Positions 25,087 through 34,492 of a stretch of DNA of 64,000 nucleotides are shown piece after piece (the stretch's first letter is position 1; every line of letters starts with the position of its first letter). The stretch spans positions 1 through 64,000 of the forward strand of contig JAFVTW010000003.1 in NCBI GenBank assembly GCA_017503005.1, given 5' to 3'. The position numbers were made by a program, and so were the translations under genes. This DNA comes from Clostridia bacterium. GTDB lineage: Bacteria; Bacillota; Clostridia; Christensenellales; UBA1242. The notes beneath the pieces are model-generated. The model saw only the letters and a program-made list of their open reading frames with translations, was not told where the DNA came from and did not search any database.

Positions 25087-27501
25087 TTATTTTGCAATAA
25101 TATTGATAAGTCTGTTTGGAATAACTATAGTTTTTACAAAAGTTTTGTTTGCCATAGCTTCTTTAATCTTGTCGTTTTCTAAAGCTTGAGCTTCGATTTC
25201 GGCAGGAGTTTGTTTTGCTCCAAACATAGCACGAGTAATTATTTTGTTGTTTATTTGGATAGCATATTCTACTTCGTCTTTTACAAGTTTTGCTTCGTCC
25301 CATACAGGCCATACAGCATCTTTGATATGTGGTTCAAAGTTTTGAACTGTCCATACTTCTTCGGTAATGTGTGGTGCAAATGGATTTAGAAGTGTCAACA
25401 ATGTTTTGTATTCTGCCTTGTTGATTTTGCCTACTTTTTGTACTTCGTTAGCCAAAATCATAAGAGCAGCGATAGCTGTGTTGAATTTTACATTGTCCAT
25501 ATCTTGAGTAACTTTTTTGATAGCAGTGTGCATAGCTACAGTTAATTCTTCACTATATTCATCGCCATCTACAAGTATGTCTTGGAAATTGTATACCTTA
25601 GTAATGAATTTATGACAAGCTTTTACACCATCATCACTCCAGTTTACACTTTGGAAGTAATCACCCATAAATGCTTCCCATACTCTTAGGCTGTCAGCAC
25701 CATATTCGTTTATAACATCTCTAGGGTCTACTACATTACCTAAGCTCTTACTCATTTTTACACCGTTTGAGCCTAATACTAAGCCTTGACTAATTCTAGA
25801 TTTGAATGGTTCGCTTACAGGACTTAGACCTATATCGTACAAGAATTTGTTCCAGAATCTAGCATACAATAAGTGACGGGTAGTGTGTTCGTTACCACCA
25901 TTGTACAAGTTTACAGGCATCCAGCTCTTTAGTGCATCCATGCTAGCAAATTCTTTGTCGTTCTTAGGGTCACAATATCTCATAAAGTACCAGCTAGAAC
26001 CAGCCCAACCAGGCATTGTGTCTGTTTCTCTCTTTGCATGACCACCACACTTTGGACAGGTTGTATTTACCCAGTCAGTAATTAGTGACAATGGGCTTTC
26101 GCCATCTGGTGTAGGTTCGTAACTGTCTACTAAAGGTAATGTAACAGGTAATTGGTCTTCAGGTACTGGTTGCCAGCCACAATGTTCGCAGTATACCATA
26201 GGGATAGGTTCGCCCCAGTATCTTTGACGGCTGAATACCCAGTCTCTCATTTTGAAGTTTACTTGTTTTTCTGCTACACCCATTTTTTCTAATTTTGCAG
26301 CGATAGCTTTCTTAGCTTCTTCTACTACCATACCATCAAATTCTGCAGAATTTAATAGAGTAGCATTAGCACCTAAGTAGTCTTGTTTTTCATAAGCACA
26401 ACCTGTAGGTTCGTTTTTGCCTTGAATTACTTTGATAAAGTCAATACCATGCTCCAAAGCAAATTCGTAGTCTCTTTGGTCGTGAGATGGAACTGCCATT
26501 ACAGCACCAGAACCATAGCTTACTAATACGAAGTCACCTAAGTAGATAGGTACTTCTTTGCCATTTACAGGGTTGATAGCAGTGATGCCTTTTAGGCAAA
26601 CACCACTTTTACCTTTGTTTAATTCACTTCTTTCAAATTCGCTCTTTCTCTTTGCTTGTTGTACATAAGCATCTACTTCGTCCCAGTTTTCGATCTTGTC
26701 TTTTAATCTATTTACAAGTTCATGTTCTGGAGCTAATACCATAAAGGTAATACCATATATTGTTTCGATACAAGTTGTAAATATATCGAAAGAACCACCT
26801 TGCTTGATTTGGAAGGTTACTTTTTCGCCTTCACTTCTGCCTATCCAGTTGATTTGGCTAGTTTTGATGTGTTCCATATAGTCGGTATCTTTTAGGTCTT
26901 CTTCTAGTCTGTCAGCATACTTTGTCATTTTCAAAATCCATTGAGCTTTTGACTTTTGTTGTACTTCGCTATGACATTGACAGCAGAATCCGCCTTCTAC
27001 TTCTTCGTTTGCTAGTACACCACAATTAGGGCACCAGTTTACAGTAGTTTCTTGCTTTTCGGCTAAACCGTGTTTGTAGAATTGTAAGAATTGCCATTGA
27101 GTCCATTTGTAGTATTCTGGATCGCAAGTAGAAATTTCTCTGCTCCAGTCTACACTTAGACCAACCATTTTTAATTGTTGTTTAAATGTCGCAATGTTTC
27201 TTTCAACAATTTCTTGTGGAAGCTTATGTTCTTTGATAGCTGTTCTTTCAGCTTCCAAACCAAAAGCATCACAACCCATAGGAAACAAAACATTGTATCC
27301 TTGCATTCTTTTCTTTCTAGCAACTGCATCCAGGGCAGAATAACTCCTTACATGCCCAGTATGTAAACCTTTTCCGCTTGGATATGGAAATTCAATTAAG
27401 ATATAGGCATTTTCTTTGTTTGGTTCGTGGTTTTTCACTTCGAATCTTTTTTCTTGTTCCCAAATGTTTTGCCATTTTTCTTCAATCTTTTTAAAGTCCA
27501 T
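25087..27501 (-). CDS. leuS: Leucyl-tRNA synthetase
   Basis: This 804-residue class I synthetase has the HIGH-equivalent PYPSGKGLHTGHVRSYS near residue 40, zinc-ribbon Cys (CPNCGVL ... CCQCH), and an inserted CP1 editing domain. The KMSKS loop is GVKMSKSLGNVVDP, followed by an anticodon-binding helical domain and a C-terminal tail (KTFVKTIVIPNRLINIIAK). It is full length. Unlike tyrS, no T-box core is present upstream. The leader instead contains a long imperfect hairpin at 27552-27602. Confidence 0.98.
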   Translation of the reverse strand: MDFKKIEEKWQNIWEQEKRFEVKNHEPNKENAYILIEFPYPSGKGLHTGHVRSYSALDAVARKKRMQGYNVLFPMGCDAFGLEAERTAIKEHKLPQEIVERNIATFKQQLKMVGLSVDWSREISTCDPEYYKWTQWQFLQFYKHGLAEKQETTVNWCPNCGVLANEEVEGGFCCQCHSEVQQKSKAQWILKMTKYADRLEEDLKDTDYMEHIKTSQINWIGRSEGEKVTFQIKQGGSFDIFTTCIETIYGITFMVLAPEHELVNRLKDKIENWDEVDAYVQQAKRKSEFERSELNKGKSGVCLKGITAINPVNGKEVPIYLGDFVLVSYGSGAVMAVPSHDQRDYEFALEHGIDFIKVIQGKNEPTGCAYEKQDYLGANATLLNSAEFDGMVVEEAKKAIAAKLEKMGVAEKQVNFKMRDWVFSRQRYWGEPIPMVYCEHCGWQPVPEDQLPVTLPLVDSYEPTPDGESPLSLITDWVNTTCPKCGGHAKRETDTMPGWAGSSWYFMRYCDPKNDKEFASMDALKSWMPVNLYNGGNEHTTRHLLYARFWNKFLYDIGLSPVSEPFKSRISQGLVLGSNGVKMSKSLGNVVDPRDVINEYGADSLRVWEAFMGDYFQSVNWSDDGVKACHKFITKVYNFQDILVDGDEYSEELTVAMHTAIKKVTQDMDNVKFNTAIAALMILANEVQKVGKINKAEYKTLLTLLNPFAPHITEEVWTVQNFEPHIKDAVWPVWDEAKLVKDEVEYAIQINNKIITRAMFGAKQTPAEIEAQALENDKIKEAMANKTFVKTIVIPNRLINIIAK

Positions 27502-27551
27502 TTATTTTGCTCCTTTTATATATTTTTGTGAAAGTTGACTTTTCTTTCGTT

Positions 27552-27602
27552 TATATACTCAGTATGTGGTTTTTTAAAAACACGGCACATTCCGAGTATA
27601 TA
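27552..27602 (-). promoter_or_regulatory. Long imperfect hairpin in leuS leader
   Basis: The arms TATATACTC-a-GTATGTG (27552-27568) and CACATTC-c-GAGTATATA (about 27586-27602) form a 17-bp stem with two mismatches. It sits about 50-100 nt upstream of the leuS start and just downstream of a TATAAT at about 27615-27620 (minus strand). It is not followed by a T run, so it is not a terminator. It may be an operator or an RNA leader element. Confidence 0.5.
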
Positions 27603-27705
27603 ATGTGATTGTATTATAAAATCACAAAAAAATCAATTATTTGTTTTAATACATAGTATATAAAATTAAAAAATATAGGCAATTATAGGTGTTTTGTTAT
27701 TAAAA

Positions 27706-27738
27706 ATAAAAGTCATACCTTATAGATATGACTTTTGG
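27706..27738 (-). terminator. Terminator of 27744-28337
   Basis: AAAAGTCATA (27708-27717) and TATGACTTTT (27727-27736) pair; the minus-strand transcript ends in a T-rich tract. Confidence 0.75.
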
Positions 27739-27743
27739 TTTTA

Positions 27744-28337
27744 TTATTCTTTTGTGTTGTTTGTAGGTTGTTGCTTATTAGCATATTCGCCCAAACCATA
27801 TTTTTGGTTGAAGTTGCCAGTTTTTATGTTTGATACAGTGTCTCTTTTTACTTCTCTATTGTTGGCCAAAGTATCACATTTGATTAGGTATATACTTACA
27901 AATGCCAGTATAAAGCACAACCCCAAAAATATAATGATTACTGATAGTAGAGCACTATTGAATGCTCCTGCAAAACATAACATTAGCATAAGAATAGTCA
28001 TTACTGCTACACAGAACCCATTTAGAATGTTGAATATTTTGATAAGTGCATCCTTTAGTTTGTATTCTAGTGGAGATAGTGTATCTAATCTGTATATTTT
28101 TAATGAATAAGAAATCATAAAAATAAAGAAACCTACCATTACTATCATTATAAGTATGGTGTAGAATTGTAGAACTTCAAATATTTCTAGTAGTACAGAT
28201 TCATCACCCTTAGGTGTACCTTTTAGAAACAATCCGTATACTACTATCATGATAGATACAAATACAGTAGCTACGATTAGTAAAGAGTGTAGTATTATAG
28301 CTAAAATTGCAGAATTTCTAGTATTCTTTCTGTTCAT
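27744..28337 (-). CDS. Four-helix integral membrane protein, unknown
   Basis: The 197-residue protein has four clear hydrophobic segments (about residues 8-32, 55-77, 90-122 and 125-150). The hydrophilic C-terminal tail has KYGLGEYANKQQ. No catalytic or binding motif is seen and the family was not recognised. The start is preceded by GGAGATT. It is monocistronic, divergent from the E2-like gene. The upstream gap to 28527 is AT-rich with no obvious structure. Confidence 0.65.
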   Translation of the reverse strand: MNRKNTRNSAILAIILHSLLIVATVFVSIMIVVYGLFLKGTPKGDESVLLEIFEVLQFYTILIMIVMVGFFIFMISYSLKIYRLDTLSPLEYKLKDALIKIFNILNGFCVAVMTILMLMLCFAGAFNSALLSVIIIFLGLCFILAFVSIYLIKCDTLANNREVKRDTVSNIKTGNFNQKYGLGEYANKQQPTNNTKE

Positions 28338-28527
28338 AATAATCTCCTATTAGTCTGTAACAATCTTAGCATATTTATATTTTTTTGCCAAATTAAAAAA
28401 CTAGAAGATATGTTGTTTTTCAAAAAAATTTATTAATCTATAACATTTTTAATAAAAATATTTTGAGAAATGGCAAAAACAATGGTAATCTAGTTGTGTG
28501 GTGGTTAATAGCTTAAAGGGAAAAATT

Positions 28528-29496
28528 ATGTTTGGATTTAGAAGTGATGGTAAAAGAATAAAATATGAAGACATTATGATGAAAATGACTCCACATTTTA
28601 TGAAAACAAGAAACGATGCAAGTAATCAAATTATGCATCCAGTTAGATGTGAAGATATGGATGCTTGGATTAGAGAAAAAAGTGAAAAAGAAGGTATAGT
28701 ATTTAACTATATGGATTGTGTAATGGCTACAGTTGTTAGATTACTAGCTATTAGACAAAGACTAAATAGATTTGTAGTTCGTGGTGCTGTATATCAACGC
28801 CGCAACATATCTATTTCGCTTACAGTAAAGAGATCTTTGAGAGATGAAGGCCCAGAAACAACATTGAAAGTGCCTTTCACTGGTGAAGAAACAATTTATG
28901 AAGTAAAAGAAAAAATAAACAAAGCAATCAAAGATAGTATAGAAGCAGACAATGGTACTCAAAAAGTAATTCGAAAATTATCAATAGTACCAAACTGGAT
29001 GCTTAGAGGTACTATCAATATTTTGAGAGGATTAGATGCCTTGGGAATGTTGCCTAAAGCACTTATAAATGCAAGCCCATTCCACACAAGTGTGTATGTT
29101 ACTTATTTAAAATCAATTAAGTGTGATGCTATCTTCCACCATATTTACAACTTTGGTACTACAGGTATTTTCGTAGCTATAGGTAAAGAAAAATACGAGC
29201 CAGTATGTGATTTTGAAGAGATTAAGCCTGGCAAAGTAATGAATTTGGGTATTACTATGGACGAAAGATACTGTGATGGTTTCTATTTTGCTAAGAGCTT
29301 GAGAATATGGAATGATATGTTCCACAACTTACACGAATTAGAAAAACCTTTCAAAATCACAGACGAAACAATTATTAAGCAAAAGAAGAAAGATACAAAG
29401 AAACATACTAAAAAACAAGTTAAAGTAGAAAAGAAAGAAAATAAGAAGGCAGTAAAGATTTCTAAAGAACAAAGAAAAGTAGAAGATGCTGAATAA
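28528..29496 (+). CDS. E2-like (2-oxoacid dehydrogenase) acyltransferase-fold protein
   Basis: The 322-residue protein resembles the catalytic domain of dihydrolipoamide acyltransferases / chloramphenicol acetyltransferase fold. There is no lipoyl or E1/E3-binding domain, and no PDH genes lie nearby. The C-terminal motif that is normally D-H-R-x-x-D-G reads DERYCDG, so the catalytic His is replaced by Glu. This predicts a changed or lost transferase activity. The last ~40 residues are a Lys-rich tail. ATG 28528 is chosen for AAAGGGA just upstream; the frame from 28498 has no site. Confidence 0.72.
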   Translation: MFGFRSDGKRIKYEDIMMKMTPHFMKTRNDASNQIMHPVRCEDMDAWIREKSEKEGIVFNYMDCVMATVVRLLAIRQRLNRFVVRGAVYQRRNISISLTVKRSLRDEGPETTLKVPFTGEETIYEVKEKINKAIKDSIEADNGTQKVIRKLSIVPNWMLRGTINILRGLDALGMLPKALINASPFHTSVYVTYLKSIKCDAIFHHIYNFGTTGIFVAIGKEKYEPVCDFEEIKPGKVMNLGITMDERYCDGFYFAKSLRIWNDMFHNLHELEKPFKITDETIIKQKKKDTKKHTKKQVKVEKKENKKAVKISKEQRKVEDAE

Positions 29497-29501
29497 TGTA
29501 A

Positions 29502-29532
29502 TTACAAAAAATCCCCATTGTGGGATTTTTTT
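29502..29532 (+). terminator. Rho-independent terminator
   Basis: AAAAAATCCC and GGGATTTTTTT pair around CATTGT after the E2-like gene. Confidence 0.9.
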
Positions 29533-29589
29533 TGTTTATTTTCTTTTAATCGGTCAATACTATAGAAAAACAATTTTAGGAGTATTGTG

Positions 29590-30843
29590 ATGAATGTAAA
29601 TCCGTTTAAAGAAAAAGGAATCAAGATTGAAAAAACATATGAGAGCTGGAAAAAGTTAGCTGCTAGACCATACAATCCAGAAACCACCAGTCCATTTACA
29701 AAGGTGAGAATTATACTTATGAATGGTACTGAGTTTGAGGCTAGCTGGTTTTCGCATAACTTTTCTAGACACTGTAACAACAACGATTTAAGAAGGGAAC
29801 TAGCCCTTATTCGCAGAAGGGAGCAACAACAGCAAAAGAAATTGTCAGCACTCAAACCTATAGAGGAAAGTGTACTACAACACACTATGTCGTATGAGCA
29901 ATTAGCTGTAGAACTTACGGCAATTTTAGCACAACATGTCAAAGATAAAAATGTGCGAAAAGCCCTAGATTTTGCCCTTTTAGAGGACTTTGACCATGTG
30001 TTTAGATTTGCTAATCTGTTGGAGATGGATGAGGGGATAAAGGCAGAAAATCTGCTTGGTGGATATACTGAGATTATGCCAGGCAGACCTACTATAGCAG
30101 AACATAGATATCCTATGGACGAAATTAAAAACTTTATCAATTCGCAAAGTGCAGACCTGTTTACTAAACTAACAGTCAACATCATTACTGCAGCAGAACA
30201 ACAAACCATGAATTTCTATATGAACCAAGCAAACTTCTACAAAAACGAAATGGGCAGGAAGTTGTTTAGCGAGATAGCTATGATAGAAGAACAGCATGTG
30301 AGCCAGTATGGTAGTTTGATAGACCCAAATTGTACATGGCTAGAAGGGTTATTGATGCACGAGTATGTAGAATGTTATTTGTACTATAGCTGTTATATGG
30401 ACGAGAGTGACGAGTATGTCAAAGATATTTGGTACAATTTCTATCTAGAAGAATGTGGACATTTGCAACAAGTAGCCAAATTATTAGAAAAATATGAAGG
30501 CAAAACATGGCTAGATGTGTTCCCTTGTGGTGGCGATTTTCCAGAGCTTTTGAAGTTTGGCGAAAACAAAGAATATGTGCGAAAAGTTTTGAAACAATCA
30601 GGTTGTTATACTGCAGATCTAGAAGATTATGCCAAGATTACAGATATGCCTGACGATGCACCATATTTCAAGTATAACAATTTAGTTAATAAACCGATTA
30701 GCGAAGTGGCTAGTCATATGGTTATAGAAAAGCATATCAAAAAGTATGGCGAAGATTATAGAGATGAAGACAGTCAAAATCCTATACCAGATCTTAGAGA
30801 TAGAACTATAGACAATGTGGATTTTGGTAGAACGGTGTGTTAA
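29590..30843 (+). CDS. Ferritin-like (diiron) domain protein
   Basis: The 417-residue protein has four-helix ferritin-like metal motifs: LLEDFDHVFRFANLLEMDEG, AEQQTMNFY, EIAMIEEQHVSQYGSL and YLEECGHLQQVAKLLEKYEG (E..E-x-x-H pairs). It is twice the size of rubrerythrin and has no rubredoxin domain; a variable N-terminal region of ~80 residues precedes the core. A role in oxygen/peroxide handling or iron chemistry is plausible but unproven. ATG 29590 has TTAGGAG 7 nt upstream; the GTG at 29587 is too near it. Confidence 0.7.
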   Translation: MNVNPFKEKGIKIEKTYESWKKLAARPYNPETTSPFTKVRIILMNGTEFEASWFSHNFSRHCNNNDLRRELALIRRREQQQQKKLSALKPIEESVLQHTMSYEQLAVELTAILAQHVKDKNVRKALDFALLEDFDHVFRFANLLEMDEGIKAENLLGGYTEIMPGRPTIAEHRYPMDEIKNFINSQSADLFTKLTVNIITAAEQQTMNFYMNQANFYKNEMGRKLFSEIAMIEEQHVSQYGSLIDPNCTWLEGLLMHEYVECYLYYSCYMDESDEYVKDIWYNFYLEECGHLQQVAKLLEKYEGKTWLDVFPCGGDFPELLKFGENKEYVRKVLKQSGCYTADLEDYAKITDMPDDAPYFKYNNLVNKPISEVASHMVIEKHIKKYGEDYRDEDSQNPIPDLRDRTIDNVDFGRTVC

Positions 30844-30845
30844 AC

Positions 30846-30877
30846 AAAAAACACAAGCAAATTGCTTGTGTTTTATT
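30846..30877. terminator. Bidirectional terminator
   Basis: AAAACACAAGC and GCTTGTGTTTT pair around AAATT, between convergent genes. Confidence 0.9.
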
Positions 30878-30884
30878 TGTTTTA

Positions 30885-32294
30885 TTATACATTTTCTATT
30901 TTGATCAAGTTTGTGCAACCAGGTTGTTTTGGAGCACCACAGGTAATTACAATAGAACTTCCTTCACTTGCTAGTTTTAGGTCTTTTACAAAGTTTAATG
31001 CTATTGTAAACATTTCGTCTGTAGAATTGTATAGTGGAGTAAGTATAGGTAGCACACCCCAGCTAAGGTCTAGTTGTCTAAATACTTTTGCACTAGGAGT
31101 AGCACCTAGTATGGTGCATACTGGTCTAAATCTAGATACCATTCTAGCACTTTGACCTGTATCGGTAAATACTACTATAGCTTTTGTCTTTTGTAAGAAA
31201 CTAGAATTTACTGCACTATGTGAGATTACATCGGTAATGCTTTCTAGTTTTACTTTGCTATCATCAAATCTTTTTGCATAGTTAATATGATGTTCGGTTT
31301 CTTCTGCTATTTTTGCCATTTGTTTTACGGCTTCTACTGGGTGTTTGCCACTTGCTGTTTCGCCGGAAAGCATTACAGCACTAGTGCCATCGTATACAGC
31401 ATTTGCTACATCACTAACTTCTGCTCTGGTTGGGCGAGGGTTGTATATCATACTTTCTAGCATTTCTGTAGCAGTGATTACAACTTTGCCTTTTTCACGG
31501 GTCTTTTTGATGATGGTTTTTTGTAAATCCGGTAGTTTTGACATAGGAACTTCTACTCCTAAGTCGCCTCTTGCAACCATTACACCATCACTTACATTTA
31601 TGATTTCATCCAAATTCTTTATTCCTAGAGAACTTTCGATTTTGGAAATAATCTTTATGTTGTCGCCATTGTGTTTATGTAAAAATTCTTTTAGGGCAAT
31701 CACATCATCTTTTGAGTTTACGAAACTAGCAGCAATAAAGTCGATGTCGTTTTTTATACCCCATACAATATCGTTTTTGTCTAATTCATTTAGATAGTCG
31801 GTATTGTATTTTACACCCGGTATGCTCAAACTTTTGTGGTTTGATAATACACCAGAATTACAAGCCTTAGTAATTACTTCGGTGTCTATTACTTCGGTTA
31901 CTTTAAATGTAATAAGACCGTTTACAGCGAGAATTTTGTCGCCAGCTTTTATAGCTTGTACAATTTTTGGTTCGTTTAGGCTTACGATTTCATTGTTACC
32001 TACAACTTCTCTGCCTGTAAAGGTAAAAGTTTGGCCTTTTCTTATAAGAACTTCGTTGTTTTTAAATGATTTTACTCTAATTTCTGGACCACGAGTATCT
32101 AGCATTACAGGTAATGGTGCATTTAATTCATTTCTTACTTTTTGCACATTAGATAAAATTTCGGTCATACCTTCTTGAGTGGCATGGCTTAGGTTTATTC
32201 TTACTACATTTAATCCTGCCATAGCTAGGGACTTAAGTGTTTGGTAATTTGAACTTGCAGGGCCGATTGTGCCTACTATTTTAGTTTTTCGCAT
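30885..32294 (-). CDS. pyk: Pyruvate kinase
   Basis: The 469-residue glycolytic enzyme makes ATP and pyruvate from PEP. Motifs: KIVGTIGPASSN, NLSHA, LDTRGPEIRV, the active-site IKIISKIESSLGIKN (K and E), MVARGDLGVEVP, ATEMLESM and SGETASGKHPVEAV. A longer frame to 32402 exists, but MRKTKIVGTIG at 32294 has GTAGGAG upstream and matches known N termini. There is no C-terminal PEP-utiliser extension, unlike many Bacillus enzymes. Monocistronic. Confidence 0.97.
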   Translation of the reverse strand: MRKTKIVGTIGPASSNYQTLKSLAMAGLNVVRINLSHATQEGMTEILSNVQKVRNELNAPLPVMLDTRGPEIRVKSFKNNEVLIRKGQTFTFTGREVVGNNEIVSLNEPKIVQAIKAGDKILAVNGLITFKVTEVIDTEVITKACNSGVLSNHKSLSIPGVKYNTDYLNELDKNDIVWGIKNDIDFIAASFVNSKDDVIALKEFLHKHNGDNIKIISKIESSLGIKNLDEIINVSDGVMVARGDLGVEVPMSKLPDLQKTIIKKTREKGKVVITATEMLESMIYNPRPTRAEVSDVANAVYDGTSAVMLSGETASGKHPVEAVKQMAKIAEETEHHINYAKRFDDSKVKLESITDVISHSAVNSSFLQKTKAIVVFTDTGQSARMVSRFRPVCTILGATPSAKVFRQLDLSWGVLPILTPLYNSTDEMFTIALNFVKDLKLASEGSSIVITCGAPKQPGCTNLIKIENV

Positions 32295-32545
32295 GATGTC
32301 TACTCCTACATAAACTAATATCATGGTTAGTATATCACAACAATTTGATAATGATAAATCAAAAAGGTATAGATATAAAAATATTTTAAATATTTCTCCC
32401 AATAATCCTATAAACGATTGAAAAATAAAATAAGTTATGATATTATATCTTATAGTATATGTAGGAAAGCCGGTATTTTGCCAAATTTTGCATATATTAC
32501 ATATATAATTTTAAGTAAAAGCAAAAAAATGAAGGTGTAAAAATA

Positions 32546-32977
32546 ATGAAAAACAACAGATTACAAGAACAAATGGTAGAACTTAGAATATTGCTACAAG
32601 GCATTTGTGATGGTTTTAATGTTGAAAATCTTAATAAAAAAAGTAGCTTGACAATGAGAATAAAGGTATTATATGCATTGTCAAAGACTGAACGATGTTG
32701 TCCTAGTATTTTGATTGAGAAATTAGGCATAGCAAAGAGCAATTTGGCTCTACTATGCAAATCTATGTGCGAAGACGGGGTTATCGCTGTAACAAAGAGC
32801 GACCTTGACAAGCGAAACATCTATTATTCAATAACTCCAGCTGGTAAAGAAGAACTTGGAGAATTTTATGCTGCAATGGCTGATGATCTAAAGCTAACTG
32901 ATAGAGAAACCAGAGTTATGGAAAAGAAGTTTGGAGAAATAATAGAGTTTATTATCAAAAAAATTCAAAATAACTAG
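32546..32977 (+). CDS. MarR-family winged-helix regulator
   Basis: The 143-residue protein has the MarR layout: N-terminal helix, wHTH (ERCCPSILIEKLGIAKSNLALLCKSMCEDGVIAVTKSDLDKRNIYYSITPAG, about residues 50-100) and a C-terminal dimerisation helix pair. The D-x-R wing residues are present (DLDKRN). It begins 12 nt ahead of cysS, so it is co-transcribed with a cysteinyl-tRNA synthetase, an uncommon pairing. The ligand is unknown. CC in the helix region (ERCCPS) may be redox-relevant, which is speculation. Confidence 0.85.
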   Translation: MKNNRLQEQMVELRILLQGICDGFNVENLNKKSSLTMRIKVLYALSKTERCCPSILIEKLGIAKSNLALLCKSMCEDGVIAVTKSDLDKRNIYYSITPAGKEELGEFYAAMADDLKLTDRETRVMEKKFGEIIEFIIKKIQNN

Positions 32978-32989
32978 GGAACAATTATT

Positions 32990-34417
32990 ATGATTAAACT
33001 ATATAACACTTTTACACGAAAAAAAGAAGAATTTAAGCCTGTAAGCGAGGGTAATTTAGGAATATATGTCTGCGGTCCTACAGTATATGGTATGCCACAC
33101 TTAGGACATGCAAAAAGTTATATCAACTTTGATACCATTGTTAGATATTTCAAATTTAGTGGTTACAAAGTAAAATATGTACAAAACATCACCGATGTAG
33201 GTCACTTAGTAGGTGATAGCGATGATGGTGAAGACAAAATTGTAAAACAAGCTAGAATAGAAAAATTAGATGCATACGAAATTGCATACAAGTACGAAGT
33301 GGAGTTTTTCAATGCTATGGACAAACTAAATGTGCTTCGTCCTAGCATATCTTGCCGTGCTACAGGGTTTGTAGCAGAAATGATAGAAGCAGTCAAAACT
33401 ATCATAGAAAAAGGCTATGGATATGTGACTGACCAAGGTAATGTATACTTTGATGTAAGAAAGTACAACAACTATGGTCAATTATCAAATAGAAAGTTAG
33501 ATCAAAACTTGAGTGGCGAAAGAATAGAAGTAGCTACTGACAAAAGAAATCCAGAAGACTTTGCTTCGTGGAAAGCTGTAGACGAAACCACACTAATGCA
33601 ATGGCCATCTCCTTGGGGAAATGGTTGCCCAGGCTGGCATATAGAATGTACAGTTCTAGGTAAGAAGTTTTTAGGTGAAAAGTTTGATATTCATGGTGGC
33701 GGTATAGACAATATATTCCCACACCACGAGTGTGAATGTGCACAAGCAGATATTGTAAATGGTCATATACCTATGAACTACTTTATGCACAATGGACTAG
33801 TTACAGTAAATGGTACCAAGATGGGTAAGAGTTTAGGTAACTTCGTTACACTAAAAGACCTTATGGAAAAATACGATCCTATGGTGCTTAGATATTTGAT
33901 ACATCAATTCCATTATAGATCAAATGTTGACTTTAGTGAAGAAGGTCTAGAACTAGCAAACAAACAATTTGCTAAATTGAAAGAGGCTATAAACTCTGTA
34001 AGAGTAATTACTACAGAGCAAGATAACAATTTAACTCACGAAGAACTAAAACAAGCATATGACAACTTTGTAGATGCTATGAACGAAGATTTTAATACAC
34101 CACTTGCTATGGTAGAACTAAACAAGGTTTTAAAAATTATATCTACAACATTAGCAGCAAACGATGTAGCTACAATGAAACAAATCAACTATTTTGTGGC
34201 AAAGTTGGCTGAAGAGGTGTTAGGCTTAAACTTTGGTAAACCTGAGAAAAAAGAAGTAGAACAAGTACCAGCTGCTGTTAAAGAATTAGCTCAAAAAAGA
34301 TGGGAAGCTAAGCAAAACAAAAACTGGGCAGAAGCCGATGCATTAAGAGACCAAGTAAAAAATATGGGATATGTAATAGTAGACCGTAAAGATGGTTTCG
34401 ATGTAGAGAAAGCTTAA
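32990..34417 (+). CDS. cysS: Cysteinyl-tRNA synthetase
   Basis: The 475-residue class I synthetase shows CGPTVYGMPHLGHAKSY (zinc Cys and HIGH-equivalent HLGH), zinc ligands in GWHIECTVLG and HHECECAQ, and the KMSKS-type NGTKMGKSLGNFVTL. The C-terminal DALR-like helical domain ends RWEAKQNKNWAEADALRDQV. It is full length. It sits second in an operon with a MarR regulator. No T-box is present. Confidence 0.97.
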   Translation: MIKLYNTFTRKKEEFKPVSEGNLGIYVCGPTVYGMPHLGHAKSYINFDTIVRYFKFSGYKVKYVQNITDVGHLVGDSDDGEDKIVKQARIEKLDAYEIAYKYEVEFFNAMDKLNVLRPSISCRATGFVAEMIEAVKTIIEKGYGYVTDQGNVYFDVRKYNNYGQLSNRKLDQNLSGERIEVATDKRNPEDFASWKAVDETTLMQWPSPWGNGCPGWHIECTVLGKKFLGEKFDIHGGGIDNIFPHHECECAQADIVNGHIPMNYFMHNGLVTVNGTKMGKSLGNFVTLKDLMEKYDPMVLRYLIHQFHYRSNVDFSEEGLELANKQFAKLKEAINSVRVITTEQDNNLTHEELKQAYDNFVDAMNEDFNTPLAMVELNKVLKIISTTLAANDVATMKQINYFVAKLAEEVLGLNFGKPEKKEVEQVPAAVKELAQKRWEAKQNKNWAEADALRDQVKNMGYVIVDRKDGFDVEKA

Positions 34418-34436
34418 AGTATATTTACAAATTATG

Positions 34437-34467
34437 AAAGGGCAAAATTTTAGTTTTGCCCTTTTTA
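34437..34467 (+). terminator. Terminator after cysS
   Basis: AAAGGGCAAAA and TTTTGCCCTTT pair around TTTTAG with trailing T's. Confidence 0.9.
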
Positions 34468-34492
34468 AAAAATAGGATATAGAGGAACGAGT

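Noticed and set aside
27502..27700. T-box upstream of leuS
   Set aside because: No GGTGGTACC-type core or matching terminator; only an imperfect hairpin is present.
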